From: Castellaniella sp035707805
GTDB lineage: Bacteria > Pseudomonadota > Gammaproteobacteria > Burkholderiales > Burkholderiaceae_B
DNA: 64,000 nt
Assembly (NCBI GenBank): GCA_035707805.1
Contig: DASSTS010000044.1
Location: forward strand, 6,478 to 70,477
Direction: 5' to 3'
Positions within the stretch are counted from its first letter, which is position 1; each line of letters starts with the position of its first letter. Position numbers and translations under genes: made by a program. The notes under the pieces were generated by a model. The model ran no database searches and had not been told where the DNA came from. It worked only from the letters and a program-made list of their open reading frames with translations. Positions 27,534-38,323 of the stretch are shown here, piece by piece.

Positions 27534-30500
27534 GCGGTTTCCTCTTTCAGTGGCAGATCAATAGGGCGGATCCCGACGGCGGGAGGCGCCGGGTCGGCCG
27601 CGACCATCCCGGCGTCCAGCACGGGGGCGATGCGGCCGACGGCCTCGGCGCCCGGCAGCGCGGCATGGGTGGCGGCCACAGGGTGGACCGCCAAGGCGCC
27701 GACGTGGGGACGCCAGGCGTGCGGATCCAGGCCGGCTGCGTCGGGTTCCAGCGCGGCCTGGAAGTGCAGCACCGTGCCGGCATAGCGGGCGTGACAGTGG
27801 CCGCGCACCAGGCGGTTGGTACGGGCGACCGTGTCGAAGACGGCGTCCAGCCTGTCCGGGGACAGCTCGGCCAGCGGGTGGCCCGTGGCCGCCAGGAAGG
27901 CCAGGACCCCGGACCGGTTCAGGCGTTCGGCCGGCAGGGCATGGGGGTCGGCGCCGGCGATATGCAGCAGCGCCTTGTACAGGTCTTCGGGCGCCGGCTC
28001 GGGGCGGCCCCGCCAGGCCTCGCAGGGGTAGGCGTCCAGCAGCGCGACCGCGCCGACGGCATGGCCCCGCGCCTGCAGCTCGGCGGCGACCGCCTGGGCC
28101 AGGATGCCGCCGACCGACCATCCGGCCAGGTGATAGGGGCCGCGGGCCTGCATCGATTGCAGCAGGTCGGCATAGCCGCGCGCCATCTCCGCCAGGCTGG
28201 CGGCCGGCGCGCGGCCGTCCAGGGCCAGGGCGGGCGCCTGGATGCCATGGACGGTGCGCGGCGTGGGCAGTGCCCTGGCCAGCGCGCCGTAGCACCAGGA
28301 CAGGCCGCCGGCGGGGTGGATGCAGAACAGCGCCGGCCGGCCATCGGCCTCGCGCAGCGTCACCACTGGGCCGAATCCCGCCTGCGCCGCCAGTTCCGGA
28401 TGAAAGGCCTGGGCATCGAGGTGGGCGGCCAGGCGCATCACCGTCGGATGCTGGAACACGGTGCCCAGCGACGCCTCGTGCGTTTCCCGCAGCTTCAGCG
28501 CCAGGCGCGCGGCCAGCAGCGAATGGCCGCCCAGGGCGAAGAAATCGTCTTCGAGGCTGGGTGTGGCTGACAGGCCCAGGACGGTGCGAAAGGCCCGCGC
28601 CACCAATTGCTCGGTCGCCGTGCGCGGCGCACTGCCGATCTCCCGGTGCGCGGGGCCGGGCGCGGGCAGGGCCTTGCGGTCGAGTTTGCCGTTGGCCGTG
28701 ACCGGCAGCTTGTCCAGGAACACCCAGGCCGCCGGCACCATGTAGCCGGGCAGCTGCGCCGCCGCGTCGGCGGCCAGCGCCCGCGGGTCGGGCGCCGGGC
28801 CGCCGGCTTCGGCCACCAGGTAGGCCGCGAGCAGGGTGCGGCCCGGCTGGTCTTCGCGGGCCAGCACGGCGGCCTGCGCGATGTCGGCACGGGCCGTGAG
28901 AACCGCCTCGATTTCGCCCAGTTCGATACGCTGGCCGCGCAGCTTGACCTGGTGGTCCAGGCGGCCGAGATAGACGATGGCGCCGTCCTCGCGGCGCGCG
29001 GCCAGGTCGCCGCTGGCGTACAGGCGTCCTTCCGGCAGGCCCGGGGGGGCGGGAATGAAGCGTTCGGCCGTCAGGTCCGGCCGCCCCAGGTAGCCGATGG
29101 CGAGCTGGCGCCCGCCCAGGTAGAGCTGGCCGGGCACGCCAGGCGGCACGGGGCGCAGCAGGGCATCCAGCACATGGAGCTGGGTGTTCCAGACCGGCCG
29201 GCCGATGGGGACCGGCTGGCTGTCGTCGTCTGGCCCGGCGGCCCAGAACGACACGTCTACGGCGGCCTCGGTGGGCCCGTACAGGTTGTGAAGTTCGGCC
29301 CGGATCCTGTCGTGGAACCGGTCGCGCAGCGCCGCCGGCAGGGCCTCGCCGCTGCAGAACACCAGCCGCGCGTGCAGACCGCGGGACGCGGGTTCCTCCA
29401 GGATGGCGGCGAGCATCGAAGGCACGAAATGCAGCACGCTGATCGCATGCGTGCGGATCAGCTTGCAGAGCCAGGCGGGATCGCGGTGCGCGCCGGGCGG
29501 CGCCACCACCAGCCGGGCGCCGCTCAGGAAAGGCAGGAAGAGCTCCCAGACCGATACGTCGAACGTGGCCGGAGTTTTCTGCAGGACGCGGTCCTGCGGG
29601 CCGATGGCGTAGTGCTCGCGCATCCATTCCAGGCGGTTGACGATGGCCGCATGGGACACGATGACGCCCTTGGGCGCACCGGTCGAGCCGGAGGTGTAGA
29701 TGACGTAGGCCGGGTCTTCCGGGCCGGCTGCGGGCGCCGTCCCGTCGTCGGAGCCGTCCAGCGCGGCAGCAATTTCCGCGAGGGACAGCGGCTGCGTGGC
29801 GAGGCCGTCGCACAGCGGCGCCGGCCCGATCAGGGCGCAGACCTGCGCGTCGTCCAGGATCCGGCGCAGGCGGGCGGGCGGCTGGTCCGGATCCAGGGGC
29901 AGGTAGGCGGCGCCGCTGCGCAGGATCGCCAGCATGCACAGCACGCGTTCGGCCGAGCGCGGCAGCGCCACGGCCACGCGGGCGCCGGGGCGGGCGCCCG
30001 CAGCGCGCAGGCGGCGGCTGGCGGCGGCTGTCCAGGCATCGATCTCGGCGTAGGTCCAGGCCCGGGCGCCGCCGCCGGCGTCCTCCAGGCCGACGCAGGC
30101 CGGATCGGCGCGCAGGCGGGCCAGGATGCGCGACCAGAGCGTGCCTTCGGGCAGCGGATGGTCCGTGCGGTTGGGCGCCAGTGCCCAGCGCTCGTGTTCC
30201 TCGGGGGTGAGGGTCGGCACGTCGGCCAGGCGCGACGCGCGCAGCGCGTTTTCCAGGAACGCGGTCAGGCGCTCCAGGTGCGCCTGGACCTGGCTTTCGA
30301 GGTACAGCGTCGGGTTGGCCTCGATTTCGATGCGCAGGCCGCCGGCGTCCGGCGCGGCGCGGAAGCTGAAGGTCAGGTCCTCGACCGGACCGGTGCACAG
30401 GACCGCCTGGGCGGCGTCCAGCCCCGCTGCCGCATAGGGGGCGTCGAAGGGCAGGACGTTCAGGATCGGGCCGTGCAGGCGCGGCAGGCCGCCGGGCAGC

Positions 30501-31561
30501 GCCAGGTCGCGGCGCAGGGATTCCGCGCGGTAGCGGCTGTGGCGGCGCAGGCCGCGCAGCGCGCGGGCGGCATCGGCCAGCAGCGCGGGCAGCGCCGTGT
30601 TTTCGTCGAATTCCCAGGCCCAGGGCACCACGTTCATCACGGTGGCGACGGCGCGGGCGCTGCGGCTGCCCAGCCGGCCCATGGCGGGCACCCCCGTCAC
30701 GCAGGCGGCCGCGCCCAGGTGGCGCGCCACGTAGGCGGCGCCCAGGGCCGTCAGGATGTCCGGCCAGGCCACCTCGGTGGACTGTTCCAGGGCGCGCAGG
30801 GCCTGGATCAGGGATTGGGGAGCGTCCCGTTCCTGGCGCAAGCAGGCCGCCGCGCTGAGCGCGGTGCGGGGCGCGAGACTGGCGGCCGGGACGCGGCCTT
30901 GGCAGTGCGCGAGCCAGAATTCGCGAGCCCGGACGCGGGCCTCGCCGGCCCGCCAGGCCTGGTCCTCGGCCCAGACCGGCGCCAGCGGGGCCAGCGGCGG
31001 ATCGCGGTCGGGCTCGCCCCTGCCCAGGGCATCGTACAGGCGGATGGCGCGGCCCTCGATCAGGGCCATGCCGTAGCCGTCCGCGGCCAGGTGGTGGACG
31101 CGCTGGTACCACAGGGTCAGGGCGGGGCCGCACAGAAAGAGGATCTGGGCCGACAGCGGGTCGCGCAGGGGATCGACGGGACGCGCCAGATCACGCCGGA
31201 TCCATTCGAGGGCCCGCTCATGCGCCCCGGCCTGGCCTTGTGCGCGCAGGTCGCGGACCTCCAGGCGCGGGACGCGGCCGGGGTCCAGGCGCTGCACCGG
31301 CCCCTGCGCGTGCTCCTCGAAGCGCAGGGACAGGGCCTCGGCCTCGGCCAGGGTCCGGTCCACGGCCCTGGCGAAGCGCGGCACGTCCAGCGGGCTGCGC
31401 AGCGTCGTGCAGTGCGCCGGGTTGAAAATGGGATTGCCCGGATCCAGGCGCTGGGCGTACCACAGGCCTTCCTGGGCTTCGGTCAGCGGCGCCCAGCCCG
31501 GCGCGCCGGATGCCGCCTGCGACGCCGCGTCGGACCCGTCCGTCTTCATGGGTTCAGGCAT
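27530..31561 (-). CDS. entF: Single-module NRPS, serine-activating (EntF-like)
   Basis: The 1343-residue enzyme has the domain order condensation, adenylation, carrier, thioesterase, as in EntF (about 1290). The condensation motif HHLAADG is at 156-162. The adenylation domain (about 480-970) carries YTSGSTGAPKG and FDVSVW. Its specificity positions read D-V-W-H-F-S-L-V-D plus the invariant Lys, the same as EntF for L-serine. The carrier site is LGGHSLL near 1012 and the thioesterase Ser is in GWSVGG near 1148. It should condense three dihydroxybenzoyl-serines. An ATG at 31549 is an alternative start. Confidence 0.95.
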   Translation of the reverse strand: MPEPMKTDGSDAASQAASGAPGWAPLTEAQEGLWYAQRLDPGNPIFNPAHCTTLRSPLDVPRFARAVDRTLAEAEALSLRFEEHAQGPVQRLDPGRVPRLEVRDLRAQGQAGAHERALEWIRRDLARPVDPLRDPLSAQILFLCGPALTLWYQRVHHLAADGYGMALIEGRAIRLYDALGRGEPDRDPPLAPLAPVWAEDQAWRAGEARVRAREFWLAHCQGRVPAASLAPRTALSAAACLRQERDAPQSLIQALRALEQSTEVAWPDILTALGAAYVARHLGAAACVTGVPAMGRLGSRSARAVATVMNVVPWAWEFDENTALPALLADAARALRGLRRHSRYRAESLRRDLALPGGLPRLHGPILNVLPFDAPYAAAGLDAAQAVLCTGPVEDLTFSFRAAPDAGGLRIEIEANPTLYLESQVQAHLERLTAFLENALRASRLADVPTLTPEEHERWALAPNRTDHPLPEGTLWSRILARLRADPACVGLEDAGGGARAWTYAEIDAWTAAASRRLRAAGARPGARVAVALPRSAERVLCMLAILRSGAAYLPLDPDQPPARLRRILDDAQVCALIGPAPLCDGLATQPLSLAEIAAALDGSDDGTAPAAGPEDPAYVIYTSGSTGAPKGVIVSHAAIVNRLEWMREHYAIGPQDRVLQKTPATFDVSVWELFLPFLSGARLVVAPPGAHRDPAWLCKLIRTHAISVLHFVPSMLAAILEEPASRGLHARLVFCSGEALPAALRDRFHDRIRAELHNLYGPTEAAVDVSFWAAGPDDDSQPVPIGRPVWNTQLHVLDALLRPVPPGVPGQLYLGGRQLAIGYLGRPDLTAERFIPAPPGLPEGRLYASGDLAARREDGAIVYLGRLDHQVKLRGQRIELGEIEAVLTARADIAQAAVLAREDQPGRTLLAAYLVAEAGGPAPDPRALAADAAAQLPGYMVPAAWVFLDKLPVTANGKLDRKALPAPGPAHREIGSAPRTATEQLVARAFRTVLGLSATPSLEDDFFALGGHSLLAARLALKLRETHEASLGTVFQHPTVMRLAAHLDAQAFHPELAAQAGFGPVVTLREADGRPALFCIHPAGGLSWCYGALARALPTPRTVHGIQAPALALDGRAPAASLAEMARGYADLLQSMQARGPYHLAGWSVGGILAQAVAAELQARGHAVGAVALLDAYPCEAWRGRPEPAPEDLYKALLHIAGADPHALPAERLNRSGVLAFLAATGHPLAELSPDRLDAVFDTVARTNRLVRGHCHARYAGTVLHFQAALEPDAAGLDPHAWRPHVGALAVHPVAATHAALPGAEAVGRIAPVLDAGMVAADPAPPAVGIRPIDLPLKEETA

Positions 31562-31811
31562 CGGTCCGGCTGCCGGCGGCGCCCGCTGCGTCCCGGACGA
31601 GGGACCACCATTGCGCCAAGGTGGCCTCGGCCGCCAGATCGGCGAATTCGATCCTCGCGCCCGCCTCGCGCCATTGCGAGGCCAGTTTCATGAGCCGCAT
31701 GGAATCCAGGCCCAGGTCCATCAGGTTGTCGTCGTCGAGGATGTCGTCAGGGGATTCATGCAGCATGCGGGCGATGTCGGCGCGCATGCGCTCCAGGGTA
31801 AGTGCGGTCAT
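31554..31811 (-). CDS. Stand-alone aryl carrier protein
   Basis: This 85-residue acyl-carrier-like protein has the phosphopantetheine site DLGLDSMRLM with Ser37. It matches the C-terminal carrier domain of EntB, including the WW-containing end (AQWWSLV). It carries dihydroxybenzoate from EntE to EntF. It sits between entE and entF and overlaps entF by 8 bases. It complements the isochorismatase at 24515-25189, which lacks this domain. Confidence 0.9.
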   Translation of the reverse strand: MTALTLERMRADIARMLHESPDDILDDDNLMDLGLDSMRLMKLASQWREAGARIEFADLAAEATLAQWWSLVRDAAGAAGSRTDA

Positions 31812-31844
31812 GGCAGGAACGGACGGAAGGTTGCAAGGGAATCT

Positions 31845-33512
<1,668 letters not shown>

Positions 33513-33527
33513 AATTGTGATGCTCAT

Positions 33528-33546
33528 GATAATGAGAATGATTATA
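33528..33546 (-). promoter_or_regulatory. Fur box overlapping the -10 of the entE operon
   Basis: GATAATGAGAATGATTATA matches the 19-bp Fur consensus at 16 positions. Read on the minus strand, its end is a perfect TATAAT (33546-33541), placing the transcript start near 33534 and entE ATG (33512) about 22 bases on. Iron-bound Fur would block the polymerase here. The -35 region is weak. Confidence 0.8.
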
Positions 33547-33645
33547 GACTTTTGAATCTTCAAATCCAGTCGCGGCGCCCGGCGGCCCAAGCCCAAGCCC
33601 AGGCGCAGGCCCGGGGCGGCGGTCCGGCCGGGAGGCGGGCTGGAG

Positions 33646-34377
33646 TCAGCCGGGCAGCCCCGCTGACTCCAGCCAGGCGGACAGGTCCAGCCGCGTCAGG
33701 CGCCAAGCCGGACCGGGCGCGGGCAGGCACAGGGCGGCGCAGTCCGCCGGCGACTGCCACAAGAGGCGGACGTGCAGGCCCTCGGCCGCGGGCAGGCCCG
33801 AGACGCGCAGCCAGCCCTCGCCGGCGGACTGCAGGCGCAGGCAGCCCGGCTCGACGGACAGGCCCAGACCGCAGGCCTTCAGGACGGCCTCGCGGCAGAC
33901 CCATTCGGCGCAGAACGTCTGGGTGTCCCGCTGCGGCGGCACGGCGCCGTCGCGGCCGCCGTCCTGTGGGCCGGCGGGAGCGGCCCCGTCCGGATCCCGG
34001 CCTGTCGCGAATCGGAACAGCGCGGCGTCCACCCGCTGGGGGCAGGTTTCCACGTCCACCCCCAGCGCCTGGACGCCGACGGCCGCCAGGACGTGGTCGC
34101 CGCTGTGGGCTAGGTTGAAATGCCAGCCGGCCGGGTCGGCCAGGGCGGGCTTGCCGCGCGGGCCCGCCGCCAGGGCGATGTCCGCCGGCGGCACGCCAAG
34201 ACGGTGCGCCAGCATCTGGCGCACCAGGGCGCGCGCCGTCAGGCTGCGCAGGCGGTCCCCGGACTGGCGCAGGCGCGTGATCCATTGCCATTCGGCATCC
34301 GGCAGCAGCCGGCGCAACTGAGCGGCCTGCGCCGGATCGGGCAGGCCGCGCAACGCGACGACGTGGGTGGCGTCCAT
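33646..34377 (-). CDS. 4'-phosphopantetheinyl transferase (EntD/Sfp-like)
   Basis: The enzyme would attach phosphopantetheine to the aryl carrier and to EntF. The 243-residue protein has GVDVE for magnesium binding. The second motif is WVCREAVLK, where the usual Lys before Glu is replaced by Arg (consensus WxxKEA). PRGKPAL and FNLAHSGD are also conserved. A Pro/Gly/Asp-rich insert of about 20 residues lies before the second motif. It ends the transporter-esterase gene group, 9 bases after the esterase. Confidence 0.85.
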   Translation of the reverse strand: MDATHVVALRGLPDPAQAAQLRRLLPDAEWQWITRLRQSGDRLRSLTARALVRQMLAHRLGVPPADIALAAGPRGKPALADPAGWHFNLAHSGDHVLAAVGVQALGVDVETCPQRVDAALFRFATGRDPDGAAPAGPQDGGRDGAVPPQRDTQTFCAEWVCREAVLKACGLGLSVEPGCLRLQSAGEGWLRVSGLPAAEGLHVRLLWQSPADCAALCLPAPGPAWRLTRLDLSAWLESAGLPG

Positions 34378-34386
34378 GGCCGCGGC

Positions 34387-35178
34387 TTACTGGGCCGCCA
34401 GCGCCACAGCGCGTTGCGCCGACGCGGGCAGGGCCTGGCCGTGGCCGATGCCGTCCAGCAGCTCCAGCCGGCACGCCAGGCGCGGGATGCCGGCCAGCCG
34501 GCGGGCCAGGGCCCGCAGCGCCGGCAGCGTCGCAGTGCCGTCTTCGCCCGTGCGGGGCGCGGCGGTCTGGGGCCGCGGATGCCAGCGTTCCTCGGTGCCC
34601 GCCATCAGCGTCAGCCGCACCGGCCGGGGCGGCGGGGCGTCGCGCAGCGCATCGAGCCGGGCGGCGGCCAGGCCCTCGTGCCACCACAGGGACGGGCTGG
34701 CGCAGATCACCTGGGCGAATGCCGCCGGCCGCCGCGCCAAGGCATGGAGCGCGCAGAGGCCGCCATAGGAATGGCCGTACAGGCTCAGGCGGGCGCGGTC
34801 CAGGGCCGCCTGGTGCCCGGCCCAGTCCAGCATCGGGCCCAGCAGTTCGTCCAGAAAGGCGTCGGCGCCGCCGCACTGCCAGCCGGGCATGCGTGGGTCG
34901 GGCCAGCGGCCGCCGTCCGGCGCCGGCGGCGTGTAGTCCAGGGCGCGCCGCGCGAGGGCCTGCGGTCCGTCCGACCCTTGCGGCCCGTGCGAGGGGACCA
35001 GGATGGCGCAGGCATCCAGTCCGCTGGACGGCGGCAGGGGCCATACCCAGTCGCCGTCCAGCAGGACCAGCAGCGGCCAGCCCCCGTCCGGCGGCGCGGA
35101 CTCCGGCACGCGCAGGCGCAGCCGGCGCCGCCCGTGCGGATCGCCGCCGCCGTCCAGAACGGTTTCCCGCAGGCTCAT
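34387..35178 (-). CDS. Siderophore esterase, IroE/Fes-like alpha/beta hydrolase
   Basis: The 263-residue protein has an alpha/beta-hydrolase fold with the nucleophile elbow LYGHSYGG, SPSLWWHEG and the catalytic His region GIGHGQ. It belongs to the esterase-D-like group that includes trilactone esterases IroE and BesA. No signal peptide is seen, so it is probably cytoplasmic and would hydrolyse the imported ferric siderophore to release iron. It overlaps the binding-protein gene by four bases. Confidence 0.8.
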   Translation of the reverse strand: MSLRETVLDGGGDPHGRRRLRLRVPESAPPDGGWPLLVLLDGDWVWPLPPSSGLDACAILVPSHGPQGSDGPQALARRALDYTPPAPDGGRWPDPRMPGWQCGGADAFLDELLGPMLDWAGHQAALDRARLSLYGHSYGGLCALHALARRPAAFAQVICASPSLWWHEGLAAARLDALRDAPPPRPVRLTLMAGTEERWHPRPQTAAPRTGEDGTATLPALRALARRLAGIPRLACRLELLDGIGHGQALPASAQRAVALAAQ

Positions 35179-36338
35179 GGCCGGGGCCGCAGGTCGACCA
35201 GGTAGGTGCCTTCCAGCGGGACGGCCAGGAATTGCGTGTTGATCTCGCGCAGCGTCTGGGCCGGGTCCGTGTCGGCGAAGCGGTCCGGATGGATCCAGCG
35301 GGCGAGCGCCTCGATGAAGACCACGTGCAGCGGCGAGTCGTTGAAGGCGTGCCAGATGCCGTGGCTGTTGCCGGAGCGCACGGCCGGCAGGGCGTCCAGG
35401 CGATTGGCCTCGATCAGGCGCTGCAGGCTCGCGCGGGCCTGGGCCTCGGACACGCCGGCGCCGATGGCCAGCCCCTTGGCGGCGCGCGAGCCGGTTCCGG
35501 TGGCCACGTAGACCTGGGGCTCGCGCGAGTTGATGTATTCGAAATTCAGCTTCCCGGTTGCGCTTTTCAGCACGTCGGCGCCGATGTTGTGGCCGCCCGC
35601 GTAGCGCACCATTTCGTTGAAGGTGCCCACGCCCGGTGAATTGCAGCAGTCGGTGCTGCCCGCGTGCGCATGGATGAAGACGGCCGGCCGCTGGTCCTCG
35701 GGCAGGCCGGCCAGGCGCTGGGCGACGTCGCGCATGTGCTGCGCATAGAATCGGATGAAGGCCTCGGTCTGCGCCTCGTGGCCGATGGCGCGGCCCAGGG
35801 CGCGCAGGCTGGGGATGGTGTTTTCCATGGGCCGCATGAAGAAATCGATGACGATCACGGGAATGCCCGCCGCCTCCAGGCGTCCGATGAGCGGCGAGTC
35901 GCCGGCCGCCTGGCCCGGGGCGAGGCCGGCGAAGGATGCGGTCATGACCACCAGGTCGGGGCGCAGCGCCAGCGTGCTTTCCACCGAGAACGAATCCGCC
36001 GTGTGGCGGCCCACGACGGGGACGCGCGCCAAGCCGGGGAAGCGGCGCAGGGCGGCCTGGTAGTCCGGCGCGAACGAGGTCTTGAATTCATCGGACCAGC
36101 CCGCCAGGATGGCCGCCGGGTCCGGCGTCAGCAGGGAAAGCACCTGGAAATGACGCGCCTGCGCCAGCACCACCCGGTGCGCCGGCCCCGGCAGCGTCAC
36201 CTGGTGGCCCAGCACGTCGGTGACCTGGATGGGCGCGGCGGCGGCCGGTCCGCCGGCCAGCAGCGCCAGCATCGTCAGGCAGGACGCCAGCAGCCGCAGG
36301 GCATGGCGCAGAAGGCGGGAGGTCTCGGGGTGGCTCAT
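35175..36338 (-). CDS. Periplasmic iron-siderophore binding protein (FepB-like)
   Basis: The 387-residue protein has a signal peptide (about 1-36, ending in GGPAAAA) and a class III (TroA/FepB-type) binding fold with VTDVLGHQVTLPGPAHRVVL, LRPDLVVMTA and RYAGGHNIGAD. It would deliver the ferric siderophore to the adjacent ABC transporter. It is longer than many FepB proteins (about 320). No lipobox is present, so it should be soluble. Confidence 0.88.
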   Translation of the reverse strand: MSHPETSRLLRHALRLLASCLTMLALLAGGPAAAAPIQVTDVLGHQVTLPGPAHRVVLAQARHFQVLSLLTPDPAAILAGWSDEFKTSFAPDYQAALRRFPGLARVPVVGRHTADSFSVESTLALRPDLVVMTASFAGLAPGQAAGDSPLIGRLEAAGIPVIVIDFFMRPMENTIPSLRALGRAIGHEAQTEAFIRFYAQHMRDVAQRLAGLPEDQRPAVFIHAHAGSTDCCNSPGVGTFNEMVRYAGGHNIGADVLKSATGKLNFEYINSREPQVYVATGTGSRAAKGLAIGAGVSEAQARASLQRLIEANRLDALPAVRSGNSHGIWHAFNDSPLHVVFIEALARWIHPDRFADTDPAQTLREINTQFLAVPLEGTYLVDLRPRP

Positions 36339-36361
36339 GGGCGTCGGAAAACGGGTTGGGA

Positions 36362-37147
36362 TCAGGATGCCGGCGCGCGCAGGCCGTCGATCAGGATGTG
36401 GGACAGACCGCGCGAGCAGGTTTCCACGCGCGCCGAGACCTGGTAGACCTCGGCCAGCGAGTCGGGGGTGATGACCTCGCGCGGCGTGCCGTGGCCGGCC
36501 AGTTCGCCGTCGCGGATCAGCAGCGCCTCGTCGCTGCGCTGCAGCGCGATATTGAGGTCATGCAGCACGATCAGGGTGGTCAGACCGTGCTCGCGGGTCT
36601 CCTGCGCCAGCAGGTCCATGACATGGCACTGGAAATTCAGGTCCAGGGCCGACAGGGGTTCGTCCAGCAGCAGCAGCCGCGGCTTGCGGATCAGCGCCTG
36701 GGCCAGGCCCACCAGTTGTTTCTGGCCGCCCGAGAGCTGGTCCAGGTAGTGCATGGCCAGGTGTTCGATGCCCAGGCGGCCGAGCACGTCCAGGATGCGC
36801 TGCGGACTGGCCGCCTGGGCGGCCGGGTCCAGGTCCGAGGCGCGCGCCGCCACCATGACAGATTCGAATACGCGCAGGTGCACCGCGGCGGGCAGGGACT
36901 GCGGCAGGTACACCACGCTTTGCGCCCGCCGTTCGAAGGACAGGCGCGTCAGGTCCTGGCCGTCCAGCATCACCTGGCCGCCGGCCGTCTTCAGCAGCCC
37001 CGCCAGGGCCTTGAGCAGCGTGGACTTGCCGCTGCCGTTGGGGCCCAGCAGCGACACCACGCGGCCCGGCTGCAGCGGCCCCGCCGACAGGTGGCGGATG
37101 ATGGGGCGGCGGCCGTAGGCGACCGACAGGTCATGGATCTGCAGCAT
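36362..37147 (-). CDS. Iron-siderophore ABC transporter ATPase (FepC-like)
   Basis: The 261-residue ATPase begins MLQIHDLSVAYGRR and has Walker A GPNGSGKST, signature LSGGQKQLVGLAQA and Walker B LLLLDEPLSALDL followed by LHDLN. This is the FecE/FepC class that powers metal-siderophore uptake. It lies 3 bases after the permease and 23 bases before the binding protein. Confidence 0.92.
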   Translation of the reverse strand: MLQIHDLSVAYGRRPIIRHLSAGPLQPGRVVSLLGPNGSGKSTLLKALAGLLKTAGGQVMLDGQDLTRLSFERRAQSVVYLPQSLPAAVHLRVFESVMVAARASDLDPAAQAASPQRILDVLGRLGIEHLAMHYLDQLSGGQKQLVGLAQALIRKPRLLLLDEPLSALDLNFQCHVMDLLAQETREHGLTTLIVLHDLNIALQRSDEALLIRDGELAGHGTPREVITPDSLAEVYQVSARVETCSRGLSHILIDGLRAPAS

Positions 37148-37150
37148 GGC

Positions 37151-38206
37151 TTATTTCATTTGGCGGCGCAGCACCACCGCCAGGAAAAACGGCACGCCCA
37201 CCAGCGAGGTCACGATCCCCACGGGAATGATGATGCCGGGCACGATGTTCTTCGAGGCGATCGAGGCCAGCGACAGGATGGTGCCGCCCACGAGCGCGCT
37301 GCCCGGCAGGTAGAAGCGGTGATCCTCGCCGAACAGCCGCCGCGCGATGTGCGGGGCGATGAGGCCGACAAAGCCGATGGTGCCGACGAAGGCGACGGCC
37401 AGCGCCGCCAGCACGCTGATGCGCACCAGCGCGGTCAGCCGCAGGCGCGGCACGTCGATGCCGAAGCTGGCCGCGCGGTCCTCGCCCAGGCGCAGGGCCG
37501 TCAGTTTCCACGTGTCGCGCAGCGACAGCGGCAGCAGGGCGGCAAAGACGGCGAGCAGGATGCCGACCTTCGCCCAGGACGAGCGGGCCAGGCTGCCCAT
37601 GGTCCAGAACACCAGCCCCTGCAGCGCCTCGGCGCTGGCCACGAACTGCACCAGGGACACCGCGGCGTTGAAGGAAAACACCAGGGCGATGCCGAACAGC
37701 ACGAGTCCGGCGGTGCTCATGGCGCCCCAGCGCGCCACCGCGTCCAGCAGCAGGGACGACACCAGCGCGAAGGCGAAGGCGTTGGCCGGGATCATCCAGG
37801 ACTGCGGCACGCCCGGCAGCGAGATGTCCAGCACGATCGCCAGCGACGCGCCGAATGCCGCGGCCGACGAGATGCCCAGCGTGAAGGGGCTGGCCAGGGG
37901 GTTGTTCAGGATGGTCTGCATCTCGCCGCCCGCCAGGCCCAGGGCCAGGCCCACGGCCACCGCCATCAGCGCGTAGGGCAGGCGGATGTCCCAGACGATC
38001 ACGCGGGTCGTCGGGTCCGACTGGGCGGGATGCAGCAGCGCGTGACCCAGTTCGGCCCATCCCAGCCCCGAGGGGCCGAGCATGAAGTCCGCCAGGATGG
38101 ACGCCAGGATGACGACGCCCAGCAGGGCGACCAGCAGCCAGCGGCGGCGCAGCATGCGCCGGTAGTCCAGCAGGGCGGGAGCGGGAGTCGTCAGGGTTGA
38201 GTCCAT
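37151..38206 (-). CDS. Iron-siderophore ABC transporter permease, FecCD family
   Basis: The 351-residue protein has about nine hydrophobic segments and FecCD motifs such as GLALGLAGGEMQTILNNPLASPFTLGIS and FVGLIAPHIARRLFGEDHR. Only one permease gene is present, whereas E. coli has FepD and FepG, so this one should act as a homodimer, as in BtuC. It is the first gene of the leftward transporter group and starts 117 bases from the divergent esterase gene. Confidence 0.92.
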   Translation of the reverse strand: MDSTLTTPAPALLDYRRMLRRRWLLVALLGVVILASILADFMLGPSGLGWAELGHALLHPAQSDPTTRVIVWDIRLPYALMAVAVGLALGLAGGEMQTILNNPLASPFTLGISSAAAFGASLAIVLDISLPGVPQSWMIPANAFAFALVSSLLLDAVARWGAMSTAGLVLFGIALVFSFNAAVSLVQFVASAEALQGLVFWTMGSLARSSWAKVGILLAVFAALLPLSLRDTWKLTALRLGEDRAASFGIDVPRLRLTALVRISVLAALAVAFVGTIGFVGLIAPHIARRLFGEDHRFYLPGSALVGGTILSLASIASKNIVPGIIIPVGIVTSLVGVPFFLAVVLRRQMK

Positions 38207-38257
38207 GCCGGGAAAGCCACAGGCCCGGCATGCGGGCCCGCGTGCTTGAAGCCTGAA

Positions 38258-38276
38258 AAGAATGAGAACTGTTTAC
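38258..38276. promoter_or_regulatory. Probable Fur box between divergent siderophore genes
   Basis: The site AAGAATGAGAACTGTTTAC matches the Fur consensus at about 11 of 19 positions, weaker than the other two boxes. It lies centrally between the permease start (38206) and the esterase start (38324), where one site could control both directions. A TATAGT at 38288-38293 may be the rightward -10. Confidence 0.5.
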
Positions 38277-38323
38277 GTTGGAGAAAGTATAGTGGATGAT
38301 GCCTGTTTCCGTCCCGAACCGCC

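Noticed and set aside
28607..31693. Long plus-strand open frame opposite entF
   Set aside because: Antisense shadow of the NRPS gene, with low-complexity translation and no ribosome site.
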